From Saccoglossus kowalevskii (Eukaryota > Hemichordata > Enteropneusta > Harrimaniidae): a stretch of DNA of 22,124 nucleotides. The translations under genes were made by a program, and so were the position numbers. The notes beneath the pieces were generated by a model. It did no database searches. It was given only the letters and a program-made list of their open reading frames with translations, and had not been told where the DNA came from. The stretch lies in the NCBI RefSeq assembly GCF_000003605.2, contig NW_003122105.1, forward strand, positions 1-22,124. Reading direction: 5' to 3'. Below are positions 8,421 through 21,336 of this stretch, piece by piece (positions within the stretch are counted from its first letter, which is position 1; each line of letters opens with the position of its first letter).

Positions 8421-10227
8421 TATAAATTGTATGTGTGTATTGCATCCTACAAATATCGACTGTATGTGTGCATTGCATCCTACAAATATAAATTGTATGT
8501 GTGCATTGCATCCTACAAATATCGACTGTATGTGTGCATTGCATCCTACAAATATAAATTGTATGTGTGCATTGCATCCTACAAATATCGACTGTATGTG
8601 TGAATTGCATCCTACAAATATCGACTGTATGTGTGCATTGCATCCTACAAATATCGACTGTATGTGTGCATTGCATCCTACAAATATCAACTGTATGTGT
8701 GCATTGCATCCTACAAATATCGACTGTATGTGTGCATTGCATCCTACAAATATCGACTGTATGTGTGCATTGCATCCTACAAATATAAATTGTATGTGTG
8801 CATTGCAACCTACAAATATCGACTGTACGTGTGAATTGCATCCTACAAATATCGACTGTATGTGTGCATTGCATCCTACAAATATAAATTGTATGTGTGC
8901 ATTGCATCCTACAAATATCGACTGTATGTGTGAAATGCATCCTACAAATATCGACTGTATGTGTGCATTGCATCCTACAAATATCGACTGTATGTGTATT
9001 GCATTCTTCAAATATCGACTATGTGTGCATTGCATCCTACAAATATCGACTGTATGTGTGCATTGCATCCTACAAATATAAATTGTATGTGTGCATTGCA
9101 TCCTACAAATATCTACTGTATGTGTGAATTGCATCCTACAAATATCGACTGTATGTGTGCATTGCATCCTACAAATATCGACTGTATGTGTGTAGTGCAT
9201 CCTACAAATATCAACTATATGTGTGCATTGCATCCTACAAATATCAACTGTATGTGTGCATTGCATCCTACAAATATCGACTGTATGTGTGAATTGCATC
9301 CTACAAATATCGACTGTATGTGTGCATTGCATCCTACAAATATCAACTGTATGTGTATTGCATTCTTCAAATATCGACTATGTGTGCATTGCATCCTACA
9401 AATATCGACTGTATGTGTGCATTGCATCCTACAAATATAAATTGTATGTGTGCATTGCATCCTACAAATATCGACTGTATGTGTGAATTGCATCCTACAA
9501 ATATCGACTGTATGTGTGCATTGCATCCTACAAATATCGACTGTATGTGTGCATTGCATCCTACAAATATCAACTGTATGTGTGCATTGCATCCTACAAA
9601 TATCGACTGTATGTGTGCATTGCATCCTACAAATATCGACTGTATGTGTGCATTGCATCCTACAAATATAAATTGTATGTGTGCATTGCAACCTACAAAT
9701 ATCGACTGTATGTGTGAATTGCATCCTACAAATATCGACTGTATGTGTGCATTGCATCCTACAAATATAAATTGTATGTGTGCATTGCATCCTACAAATA
9801 TCGACTGTATGTGTGAAATGCATCCTACAAATATCGACTGTATGTGTGCATTGCATCCTACAAATATCGACTGTATGTGTGCATTGCATCCTACAAATAT
9901 CAACTGTATGTGTGCATTGCATCCTACAAATATCGACTGTATGTGTGCATTGCATCCTACAAATATAAATTGTATGTGTGCATTGCATCCTACAAATATC
10001 GACTGTATGTGTGAAATGCATCCTACAAATATCGACTGTATGTGTGCATTGCATCCTACAAATATCGACTGTATGTGTGCATTGCATCCTACAAATATCA
10101 ACTGTATGTGTGCATTGCATCCTACAAATATCGACTGTATGTGTGCATTGCATCCTACAAATATCGACTGTATGTGTGCATTGCATCCTACAAGACTCAA
10201 CTGTATGTGTGCAATGCATCCTACAAA

Positions 10228-11366
10228 TATCGACTGTATGTGTGAATTGCCTCCTACAAATATCGACTGTATGTGTGCATTGCATTCTACAAATATCGAC
10301 TGTATGTGTATTGCATTCTTCAAATATCGAGTATGTGTGCATTGCATCCTACAAATATCGACTGTATGTGTGCATTGCATCCTACAAATATAAATTGTAT
10401 GTGTGCATTGCATCCTACAAATATTGACTGAATGTGTGCATTGCATTCTACAAATATCGACTGTATGTGTGCATTGCATCCTACAAATATCAACAGTATG
10501 TGTGCATTGCATCCTACAAATATCGACTGTATGTGTGCATTGCATCCTACAAATATCAACTGTATGTGTGCAATGCATCCTACAAATATCAACTGTATGT
10601 ATGCATTGCATCCTACAAATATCGACTGTATGTGTGTATTGCATCCTACAAATATCAACTGTATGTGTGCATTGCATCCTACAAATATCAAGTGTATGTG
10701 TGCATTGCATCCTACAAATATCAACTGTATGTGTGCATTGCATCCTACAAATATCAACTGTATGTGTGCATTGCATCCCACAAATATCGACTGTATGTGT
10801 GTATTGCATTCTACAAATATCGACTGTATGTGTGCATTGCATCCTACAAATATCGACTGTATGTGTGCATTACATCCTACAAATATCGACTGTATGTGTG
10901 AATTGCATCCTACAAATATCGACTGTATGTGTGCATTGCATTCTACAAATATCGACTGTATGTGTATTGCATTCTTCAAATATCGAGTATGTGTGCATTG
11001 CATCCTACAAATATCGACTGTATGTGTGCATTGCATCCTACAAATATAAATTGTATGTGTGCATTGCATCCTACAAATATCGACTGAATGTGTGCATTGC
11101 ATTCTACAAATATCGACTGTATGTGTGCATTGCATCCTACAAATATCAACAGTATGTGTGCATTGCATCCTACAAATATCGACTGTATGTGTGCATTGCA
11201 TCCTACAAATATCAACTGTATGTGTGCAATGCATCCTACAAATATCAACTGTATGTATGCATTGCATCCTACAAATATCGACTGTATGTGTGTATTGCAT
11301 CCTACAAATATCAACTGTATGTGTGCATTGCATCCTACAAATATCAAGTGTATGTGTGCATTGCAT
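10228..11366. repeat. 656-bp higher-order repeat, two tandem copies
   Basis: TTCTTCAAAT (10,316 and 10,972), CAACAG (10,491 and 11,147) and ATCAAG (10,687 and 11,343) all lie 656 bases apart. This equals 20 monomers minus the 4 bases lost in the two 31-mers. The matched part of each copy is about 480 bases, from the GAATTGC monomer to just past ATCAAG. Confidence 0.8.
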
Positions 11367-11826
11367 CCCACAAATATCGACTGTATGTGTGTATGGCATT
11401 CTACAAATATTGACTGTATGTGTGCATTGCATCCTACAAATATCGACTGTATGTGTGCATTGCATCCTACAAATATCGACTGTATGTGTGTATTGCATTC
11501 TACAAATATCGACTGTATGTGTGCATTGCATCCTACAAATATCGACTGTATGTGTGTATTGCATTCTACAAATATCAACTGTATGTGTGCAATGCATCCT
11601 ACAAATATCAACTGTATGTATGCATTGCATCCTACAAATATCGACTGTATGTGTGTATTGCATCCTACAAATATCAACTGTATGTGTGCATTGCATCCTA
11701 CAAATATCAAGTGTATGTGTGCATTGCATCCTACAAATATCGACTGTATGTGTGCATTGCATCCTACAAATATCAACTGTATGTGTGCATTGCATCCTAC
11801 AAATATCGACTGTTTGTGTGCATTGC

Positions 11827-12172
11827 ATTATACAATATCAACTGTATGTGTGCATTGCATCCTACAAATATCAACTGTATGTGTGTATTGCATCCTACAA
11901 ATATCAACTGTATGTGTGCATTGCATCCTACAAATATCAACTGTATGTGTGCATTGCATCCCACAAATATCGACTGTATGTGTGTATTGCATTCTACAAA
12001 TATCGACTGTATGTGTGCATTGCATCCTACAAATATGGACTGTATGTGTGCATTACATCCTACAAATATCGACTGTATGTGTGTATTGCATCCTACAAAT
12101 ATCGACTGTATGTGTGCATTGCATCCTACAAATATCGACTGTATGTGTGCATTGCATCCTTCAAAAATCGAC
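11827..12172. repeat. Array-end block inside array 3, with no spacer after it
   Basis: Carries ATTATACAAT at 11,827 and TTCAAAAATCGAC at 12,160-12,172, with the same 334-base internal distance as the true ends of arrays 1 and 2. Here the sequence continues directly into TGTATGTGTGCATTG. A related block at 15,578 has ordinary TACAAATATC at the equivalent place (15,911), so the TTCAAAAATC variant is specific to array ends and this site. Confidence 0.85.
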
Positions 12173-12219
12173 TGTATGTGTGCATTGCATCCTACAAATA
12201 TCGACTGTATGTGTGTATT

Positions 12220-12708
12220 GCATTCTAAAAATATCAACTGTATGTCTGCATTGCATCCTACAAATATCGACTGTATGTGTGCATTGCATCCAACAAATTT
12301 CGACTGTATGTGTGCATTGCATGCTACAAATATCGACTGTTTGTGTGCATTGTATCCTGCAATATCGACTGCATGTGTTCATTGCATCCTACAATTATCG
12401 ACTGTATGTGTGAATTGCATCCTACAAATATCGACTGTATGTGTGCATTGCATCCTACAAATATCAACTGTATGTGTGCATTGCATCCTACAAATATCGA
12501 CTGTATGTGTGCATTGCATCCTACAAATATCGACTGTATGTGTGCATTGCATCCTACAAATATCAAGTGTATGTGTGCATTGCATCCTACAAATATCAAA
12601 TGTATGTGTGCATTGCATCCTACAAATATCGACTGTATGTGTGCATTGCATCCTACAAATATCGACTGTATGTGTGCATTGCATCCTACAAATATCGACT
12701 GTATGTGT
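12220..12708. repeat. Block A of a three-copy dispersed array segment
   Basis: Ordered variants ATTCTAAAAAT, TATGTCTGC, CCAACAAATTTCG, CATGCTAC, CCTGCAATATCG, GCATGTGTTC, CTACAATTATC, then ATCAAGTG and ATCAAATG. The same series occurs near 16,268-16,757 and 20,575-21,066. The CTGCAATATCG marker is at 12,359, 16,407 and 20,712, giving offsets of 4,048 and 4,305 bases. Confidence 0.75.
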
Positions 12709-13359
12709 TGCATTGCAGCCTACAAATATCGACTGTTTGTGTGCATTGCATCCTACAAATATCGACTGTATGTGTGCATTGCATCCTACAAATATCAACT
12801 GTTTGTGTGCATTGCATCCTACAAATATCGACTGTTTGTGTGCATTGCATCCTACAAATATCAACTGTATGTGTATTGCGTTCTTCAAATATCGACTATG
12901 TGTGCATTGCATCCTACAAATATCGACTGTATGTGTGCATTGCATCCTACAAATATAAATTGTATGTGTGCATTGCATCCTACAAATATCGACTATATGT
13001 GTGAATTGCATCCTACAAATATCGACTGTATGTGTGTATTGCATTCTACAAATATCAACTGTATGTGTGCATTGCATCCTACAAATATCGACTGTATGTG
13101 TGCATTGGATCCTACAAATATCGACTGTATGTGTGCATTGAATCCTACAAATATCAACTGTTTGTGTGCATTGCATGCTACAAATATCGACTGTTTGTGT
13201 GCATTGCATCCTACAATATCGACTGTATGTGTGCATTGCATCCAACAAATATCGACTGTATGTGTGCATTGCATCCTACAAATATCGACTGTGTGTGTGC
13301 ATTGCATCCTACAAATATCGACTGTATGTGTGAATTGCATCCTACAAATATCGACTGTA

Positions 13360-14880
13360 TGTGTGCATTGCATTCTACAAATATCGACTGTATGTGTATT
13401 GCATTCTTCAAATATCGAGTATGTGTGCATTGCATCCTACAAATATCGACTGTATGTGTGCATTGCATCCTACAAATATAAAGTGTATGTGTGCATTGCA
13501 TCCTACAAATATCGACTGTATGTGTGCATTGCATCCTACAAATATCGACTGTATGTGTGCATTGCATTCTACAAATATCGACTGTATGTGTGCATTGCAT
13601 CCTACAAATATCAACAGTATGTGTGCATTGCATCCTACAAATATCGACTGTATGTATGCATTGCATCCTACAAATATCAACTGTATGTGTGCAATGCATC
13701 CTACAAATATCAACTGTATGTATGCATTGCATCCTACAAATATCGACTGTATGTGTGTATTGCATCCTACAAATATCAACTGTATGTGTGCATTGCATCC
13801 TACAAATATCAAGTGTATGTGTGCATTGCATCCCACAAATATCGACTGTATGTGTGTATGGCATTCTACAAATATCGACTGTATGTGTGCATTGCATCCT
13901 ACAAATATCGACTGTATGTGTGCATTGCATCCTACAAATATCGACTGTATGTGTGTATTGCATTCTACAACTATCGACTGTATGTGTGCATTGCATCCTA
14001 CAAATATCGACTGTATGTGTGTATTGCATTCTACAAATATCAACTGTATGTGTGCAATGCATCCTACAAATATCAAGTGTATGTGTGCATTGCATCCTAC
14101 AAATATCAACTGTATGTGTGCATTGCATCCTACAAATATCAACTGTATGTGTGCATTGCATCCCACAAATATCGACTGTATGTGTGTATTGCATTCTACA
14201 AATATCGACTGTATGTGTGCATTGCATCCTACAAATATCGACTGTATGTGTGCATTACATCCTACAAATATCGACTGTATGTGTGAATTGCATCCTACAA
14301 ATATCAACTGTATGTATGCATTGCATCCTACAAATATTGACTGTATGTGTGTATTGCATCCTACAAATATCAACTGTATGTGTGCATTGCATCCTACAAA
14401 TATCAAGTGTATGTGTGCATTGCATCCCACAAATATCGACTGTATGTGTGTATGGCATTCTACAAATATCGACTGTATGTGTGCATTGCATCCTACAAAT
14501 ATCGACTGTATGTGTGCATTGCATCCTACAAATATCGACTGTATGTGTGCATTGCATCCTACAAATATCGACTGTATGTGTGCATTGCATCCTACAAATA
14601 TCGACTGTATGTGTGCATTGCATCCTACAAATATCGACTGTATGTGTGCATTGCATCCTACAAATATCGACTGTATGTGTGAATTTGCATCCTACAAATA
14701 TCGACTGTATGTGTGCACTGCATCCTACAAATATCAACTGTATGTGTGCATTGCATCCTACAAATATCGACTGTATGTGTGCATTGCATCCTACAAATAT
14801 CAAGTGTATGTGTGCATTGCATCCTACAATATCAAATGTATGTGTGCATTGCATCCTACAAATATCGACTGTATGTGTGC
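13360..14880. repeat. Large duplicated block, copy 1 (partner 18,889-20,180)
   Basis: Private variants are shared with 18.9-20.2 kb: TTCTTC (13,404 and 18,933), TATGG (13,857 and 19,386) and ATTCTACAACTATC (13,962 and 19,491) at offset 5,529; then AATATTGAC (14,333 and 19,631) and TATGG (14,451 and 19,749) at offset 5,298. The 231-base change equals seven monomers present here near 14,060-14,300 and absent from the partner. Confidence 0.8.
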
Positions 14881-15375
14881 ATTGCATCCTACAAATATCA
14901 ACTGTTTGTGTGTATTGCATCCTACAAATATCGACTGTATGTGTGCATTGCATCCTACAAATATCAACTGTATGTGTGCATTGCATCCTACAAATATCGA
15001 CTGTTTGTGTGCATTGCATTATACAATATCCACTGTATGTGTGCATTGCATCCTACAAATATCAACTGTATGTGTGTATTGCATCCTACAAATATCAACT
15101 GTATGTGTGCATTGTATCCTACAAATATCGACTGTATGTGTGCATTGCATCCTACAAATATCGACTGTATGTGTGCATTGCATCCTACAAATATCGACTG
15201 TATGTGTGTATTGCATCCTACAAATATCAACTGTATGTGTGTATTGCATCCTACAAATATCGACTGTATGTATGCATTGTATCCTACAAATATCGACTGT
15301 ATGTGTGCATTGCATCCTACAAATATGGACTGTATGTGTGTATTGCATCCTACAAATATCGACTGTATGTGTGTA
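14880..15375. repeat. Array block shared with array 2 (5,140-5,635)
   Basis: Partner of the array 2 block at an exact 9,740-base offset. It shows that arrays 2 and 3 exchanged or inherited long segments in addition to their shared starts. Confidence 0.8.
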
Positions 15376-16267
15376 TTGCATCCTACAAATATCGACTGTA
15401 TGTGTGCATTGCATCCTACAAATATCAACTGTATGTGTGCATTGCATCCTACAAATATCGACTGTTTGTGTGTATTGCATCCTACAAATATCGACTGTAT
15501 GTGTGCATTGCATCCTACTAATATCAACTGTATGTGTGCATTGCATCCTACAAATATCGACTGTTTGTGTGCATTGCATTATACAATATCGACTGTATGT
15601 GTGCATTGCATCCTACAAATATCAACTGTATGTGTGTATTGCATCCTACAAATATCAACTGTATGTGTGCATTGCATCCTACAAATATCAACTGTATGTG
15701 TGCATTGCATCCCACAAATATCGACTGTATGTGTGTATTGCATTCTACAAATATCGACTGTATGTGTGCATTGCATCCTACAAATATCGACTGTATGTGT
15801 GCATTACATCCTACAAATATCGACTGTATGTGTGTATTGCATCCTACAAATATCGACTGTATGTGTGCATTGCATCCTACAAATATCGACTGTATGTGTG
15901 CATTGCATCCTACAAATATCGACTGTATGTGTGTATTGCATTATAAAAATATCAACTGTATGTCTGCATTGCATCCTACAAATATCGACTGTATGTGTGC
16001 ATTGCATCCAACAAATATCGACTGTATGTGTGCATTGCATCCAACAAATATCGACTGTATGTGTGCATTGCATGCTACAAATATCGACTGTTTGTGTGCA
16101 TTGTATCCTACAATATCGACTGCATGTGTTCATTGCATCCTACAATTATCGACTGTATGTGTGAATTGCATCCTACAAATATCGACTGTATGTGTGCATT
16201 GCATCCTACAAATATCAACTGTACGTGTGCATTGCATCCTACAAATATCGACTGTATGTGTGTATTA

Positions 16268-16757
16268 CATTCTAAAAATATCAACTGTATGTCTGCATTA
16301 CATCCTACAAATATCGACTGTATGTGTGCATTGCATCCAACAAAATTTCGACTGTATGTGTGCATTGCATGCTACAAATATCGACTGTTTGTGTGCATTG
16401 TATCCTGCAATATCGACTGCATGTGTTCATTGCATCCTACAATTATCGACTGTATGTGTGAATTGCATCCTACAAATATCGACTGTATGTGTGCATTGCA
16501 TCCTACAAATATCAACTGTATGTGTGCATTGCATCCTACAAATATCGACTGTATGTGTGCATTGCATCCTACAAATATCGACTGTATGTGTGCATTGCAT
16601 CCTACAAATATCAAGTGTATGTGTGCATTGCATCCTACAAATATCAAATGTATGTGTGCATTGCATCCTACAAATATCGACTGTATGTGTGCATTGCATC
16701 CTACAAATATCGACTGTATGTGTGCATTGCATCCTACAAATATCGACTGTATGTGTG
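16268..16757. repeat. Block B of the three-copy dispersed segment
   Basis: Same variant order as 12,220-12,708. It has an extra A in CCAACAAAATTTCG near 16,342. Just upstream, 16,120-16,310 matches 7,837-8,027 at an 8,283-base offset (TACGTGTGC at 7,940 and 16,223). Confidence 0.75.
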
Positions 16758-17689
16758 TATTGCATCCTACAAATATCAACTGTATGTGTGCATTGCATCC
16801 TAGAAATATCAACTGTATGTGTGCATTGCATCCTACAAATATCGACTGTATGTGTGAATTGCATCCTACAAATATCGACTGTATGTGTGCATTGCATCCT
16901 ACAAATATTAACTGTATGTGTATTGCATTCTTCAAATATCGACTATGTGTGCATTGCATCCTACAAATATCGACTGTATGTGTGCATTGCATCCTACAAA
17001 TATAAATTGTATGTGTGCATTGCATCCTACAAATATCTACTGTATGTGTGAATTGCATCCTACAAATATCGACTGTATGTGTGCATTGCATCCTACAAAT
17101 ATCGACTGTATGTGTGCATTGCATCCTACAAATATAAATTGTATGTGTGTATTGCATCCTACAAATATCGACTGTATGTGTGCATTGCATCCTACAATTA
17201 TAAATTGTATTTGTGCATTGCATCCTACAAATATCGACTGTATGTGTGCATTGCATCCTACAAATATAAATTGTATGTGTGCATTGCATCCTACAAATAT
17301 CGACTGTATGTGTGAATTGCATCCTACAAATATCGACTGTATGTGTGCATTGCATCCTACAAATATCGACTGTATGTGTGCATTGCATCCTACAAATATC
17401 GACTGTATGTGTGCATTGCATCCTACAAATATAAATTGTATGTGTGCATTGCATCCTACAAATATCGACTGTATGTGTGAATTGCATCCTACAAATATCG
17501 ACTGTATGTGTGCATTGCATCCTACAAATATAAATTGTATGTGTGCATTGCATCCTACAAATATCGACTGTATGTGTGAAATGCATCCTACAAATATCGA
17601 CTGTATGTGTGCATTGCATCCTACAAATATCGACTGTATGTGTGCATTGCATCCTACAAATATCAACTGTATGTGTGCATTGCATCCTA

Positions 17690-19480
17690 CAAATATCGAC
17701 TGTATGTGTGCATTGCATCCTACAAATATCAACTGTATGTGTGCATTGCATCCTACAAATATCAACTGTATGTGTGCATTGCATCCTACAAATATCGACT
17801 GTATGTGTGCATTGCATCCTACAAGACTCAACTGTATGTGTGCAATGCATCCTACAAATATCGACTGTATGTGTGAATTGCATCCTACAAATATCGACTG
17901 TATGTGTGCATTGCATTCTACAAATATCGACTGTATGTGTATTGCATTCTTCAAATATCGAGTATGTGTGCATTGCATCCTACAAATATCGACTGTATGT
18001 GTGCATTGCATCCTACAAATATAAATTGTATATGTGCATTGAATCCTACAAATATCGACTGTATGTGTGCATTGCATCCTACAAATATCGACTGTATGTG
18101 TGCATTGCATTCTACAAATATCGACTGTATGTGTGCATTGCATCCTACAAATATCAACAGTATGTGTGCATTGCATCCTACAAATATCGACTGTATGTAT
18201 GCATTGCATCCTACAAATATCAACTGTATGTGTGCAATGCATCCTACAAATATCAACTGTATGTATGCATTGCATCCTACAAATATCGACTGTATGTGTG
18301 TATTGCATCCTACAAATATCAACTGTATGTGTGCATTGCATCCTACAAATATCAAGTGTATGTGTGCATTGCATCCCACAAATATCGACTGTATGTGTGT
18401 ATGGCATTCTACAAATATCGACTGTATGTGTGCATTGCATCCTACAAATATCGACTGTATGTGTGCATTGCATCCTACAAATATCGACTGTATGTGTGCA
18501 TTGCATCCTACAAATATAAATTGTATGTGTGCATTGCATCCTACAAATATCGACTGTATGTGTGAATTGCATCCTACAAATATCGACTGTATGTGTGCAT
18601 TGCATCCTACAAATATAAATTGTATGTGTGCATTGCATCCTACAAATATCAACTGTATGTGTGCATTGCATCCTACAAATATCGACTGTATGTGTGAATT
18701 GCATCCTACAAATATCAACTGTATGTGTGCATTGCATCCTACAAATATCAACTGTATGTGTGCATTGCATCCTACAAATATCGACTGTATGTGTGCATTG
18801 CATCCTACAAGACTCAACAGTATGTGTGCAATGCATCCAACAAATATCGACTGTATGTGTGAATTGCATCCTACAAATATCGACTGTATGTGTGCATTGC
18901 ATTCTACAAATATCGACTGTATGTGTATTGCATTCTTCAAATATCGAGTATGTGTGCATTGCATCCTACAAATATCGACTGTATGTGTGCATTGCATCCT
19001 ACAAATATAAATTGTATGTGTGCATTGCATCCTACAAATATCGACTGTATGTGTGCATTGCATCCTACAAATATCGACTGTATGTGTGCATTGCATTCTA
19101 CAAATATCAACTGTATGTGTGCATTGCATCCTACAAATATCAACAGTATGTGTGCATTGCATCCTACAAATATCGACTGTATGTATGCATTGCATCCTAC
19201 AAATATCAACTGTATGTGTGCAATGCATCCTACAAATATCAACTGTATGTATGCATTGCATCCTACAAATATCGACTGTATGTGTGTATTGCATCCTACA
19301 AATATCAACTGTATGTGTGCATTGCATCCTACAAATATCAAGTGTATGTGTGCATTGCATCCCACAAATATCGACTGTATGTGTGTATGGCATTCTACAA
19401 ATATCGACTGTATGTGTGCATTGCATCCTACAAATATCGACTGTATGTGTGCATTGCATCCTACAAATATCGACTGTATG
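17690..19480. repeat. 986-bp higher-order repeat, two copies
   Basis: ACAAGACTC (17,820 and 18,806), TTCTTCAAAT (17,947 and 18,933) and TATGGCATTC (18,400 and 19,386) are each 986 bases apart, equal to 30 monomers minus 4 bases. The matching part of each copy is roughly 800 bases. Confidence 0.8.
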
Positions 19481-20180
19481 TGTGTATTGCATTCTACAAC
19501 TATCGACTGTATGTGTGCATTGCATCCTACAAATATCGACTGTATGTGTGTATTGCATTCTACAAATATCAACTGTATGTGTGCAATGCATCCTACAAAT
19601 ATCAACTGTATGTATGCATTGCATCCTACAAATATTGACTGTATGTGTGTATTGCATCCTACAAATATCAACTGTATGTGTGCATTGCATCCTACAAATA
19701 TCAAGTGTATGTGTGCATTGCATCCCACAAATATCGACTGTATGTGTGTATGGCATTCTACAAATATCGACTGTATGTGTGCATTGCATCCTACAAATAT
19801 CGACTGTATGTGTGCATTGCATCCTACAAATATCGACTGTATGTGTGCATTGCATCCTACAAATATCGACTGTATGTGTGCATTGCATCCTACAAATATC
19901 GACTGTATGTGTGCATTGCATCCTACAAATATCGACTGTATGTGTGCATTGCATCCTACAAATATCGACTGTATGTGTGAATTGCATCCTACAAATATCG
20001 ACTGTATGTGTGCACTGCATCCTACAAATATCAACTGTATGTGTGCATTGCATCCTACAAATATCGACTGTATGTGTGCATTGCATCCTACAAATATCAA
20101 GTGTATGTGTGCATTGCATCCTACAAATATCAAATGTATGTGTGCATTGCATCCTACAAATATCGACTGTATGTGTGCAT
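18889..20180. repeat. Large duplicated block, copy 2
   Basis: Partner of 13,360-14,880. It includes a run of six apparently identical canonical monomers (19,766-19,963), also present at 14,468-14,665, followed by the private GCACTGC variant (20,012 and 14,715). Confidence 0.8.
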
Positions 20181-20494
20181 TGCATCCTACAAATATCGAC
20201 TGTATGTGTGCATTGCATCCTACAAATATCGACTGTATGTGTGTATTGCATCCTACAACTATCAACTGTATGTGTGCATTGCATCCGACAAATATCGACT
20301 GTATGTGTGCATTGCATCTTACAAATATCGACTGTATGTGTGCATTGCATCCTACAAATATCGACTGTATGTGTGCATTGCATCCTACAAATATCGACTG
20401 TTTGTGTGCATTGCATCCTACAAATATCAACTGTATGTGTGCATTGCATCCTACAAATATCAACTGTATGTGTGCATTGCATCCTACAAATATC

Positions 20495-20580
20495 AACTGT
20501 ATGTATGCATGCATCTACAATATCGACTGGTATGTGTGCATGCATCTACATATCATGATGTGTGTGTGTATTGCATTCTA
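20495..20580. repeat. Degenerate short-unit patch in array 3
   Basis: Three consecutive units depart from the 33-base length and consensus: TGTATGTATGCATGCATC, then CGACTGGTATGTGTGCATGC, then CATATCATGATGTGTGTGTG. Two units are about 30 bases. The patch lies directly before block C and looks like a junction scar between two amplified blocks. It contains repeated ATGCATGC and TG-rich sequence. Confidence 0.7.
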
Positions 20581-21066
20581 AAAATATCAACTGTATGTCT
20601 GCATTGCATCCTACAAATATCGACTGTATGTGTGCATTGCATCCAACAAATTTCGACTGTATGTGTGCATTGCATGCTACAAATATCGACTGTTTGTGTG
20701 CATTGTATCCTGCAATATCGACTGCATGTGTTCATTGCATCCTACAATTATCGACTGTATGTGTGAATTGCATCCTACAAATATCGACTGTATGTGTGCA
20801 TTGCATCCTACAAATATCAACTGTATGTGTGCATTGCATCCTACAAATATCGACTGTATGTGTGCATTGCATCCTACAAATATCGACTGTATGTGTGCAT
20901 TGCATCCTACAAATATCAAGTGTATGTGTGCATTGCATCCTACAAATATCAAATGTATGTGTGCATTGCATCCTACAAATATCGACTGTATGTGTGCATT
21001 GCATCCTACAAATATCGACTGTATGTGTGCATTGCATCCTACAAATATCGACTGTATGTGTGTATT
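20575..21066. repeat. Block C of the three-copy dispersed segment
   Basis: Third copy of the series described at 12,220-12,708, beginning immediately after the degenerate patch. It ends as TGTATTGCATCC monomers pass to a 32-base unit, CCTAAAATATAAATTG, near 21,106. Confidence 0.75.
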
Positions 21067-21336
21067 GCATCCTACAAATATCGACTGTATGTGTGCATTG
21101 CATCCTAAAATATAAATTGTTTGTGTGCATTGCATCCTACAAATATCGACTGTATGTGTGCATTGCATCCTACAAATATAAATTGTATGTGTGCATTGCA
21201 TCCTACAAATATCGACTGTATGTGTGAATTGCATCCTACAAATATCGACTGTATGTGTGCATTGCATCCTACAAATATCGACTGTATGTGTGCATTGCAT
21301 CCTACAAATATCAACTGTATGAGTGCATTGCATCCT

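Noticed and set aside
13361-15946. 861-codon open frame on the plus strand, and many similar frames
   Set aside because: The frame is the 33-base satellite read through. It passes among the LHPTNIDCMCA, YKYRLYVCIAS and ILQISTVCVHC registers at 31-, 32- or 34-base monomers, so it has no consistent protein repeat.
17951-20545. 864-codon open frame on the minus strand
   Set aside because: Same cause; it overlaps equally long plus-strand frames and switches between the CRMQCTHTVDI and FVGCNAHIQSI registers.
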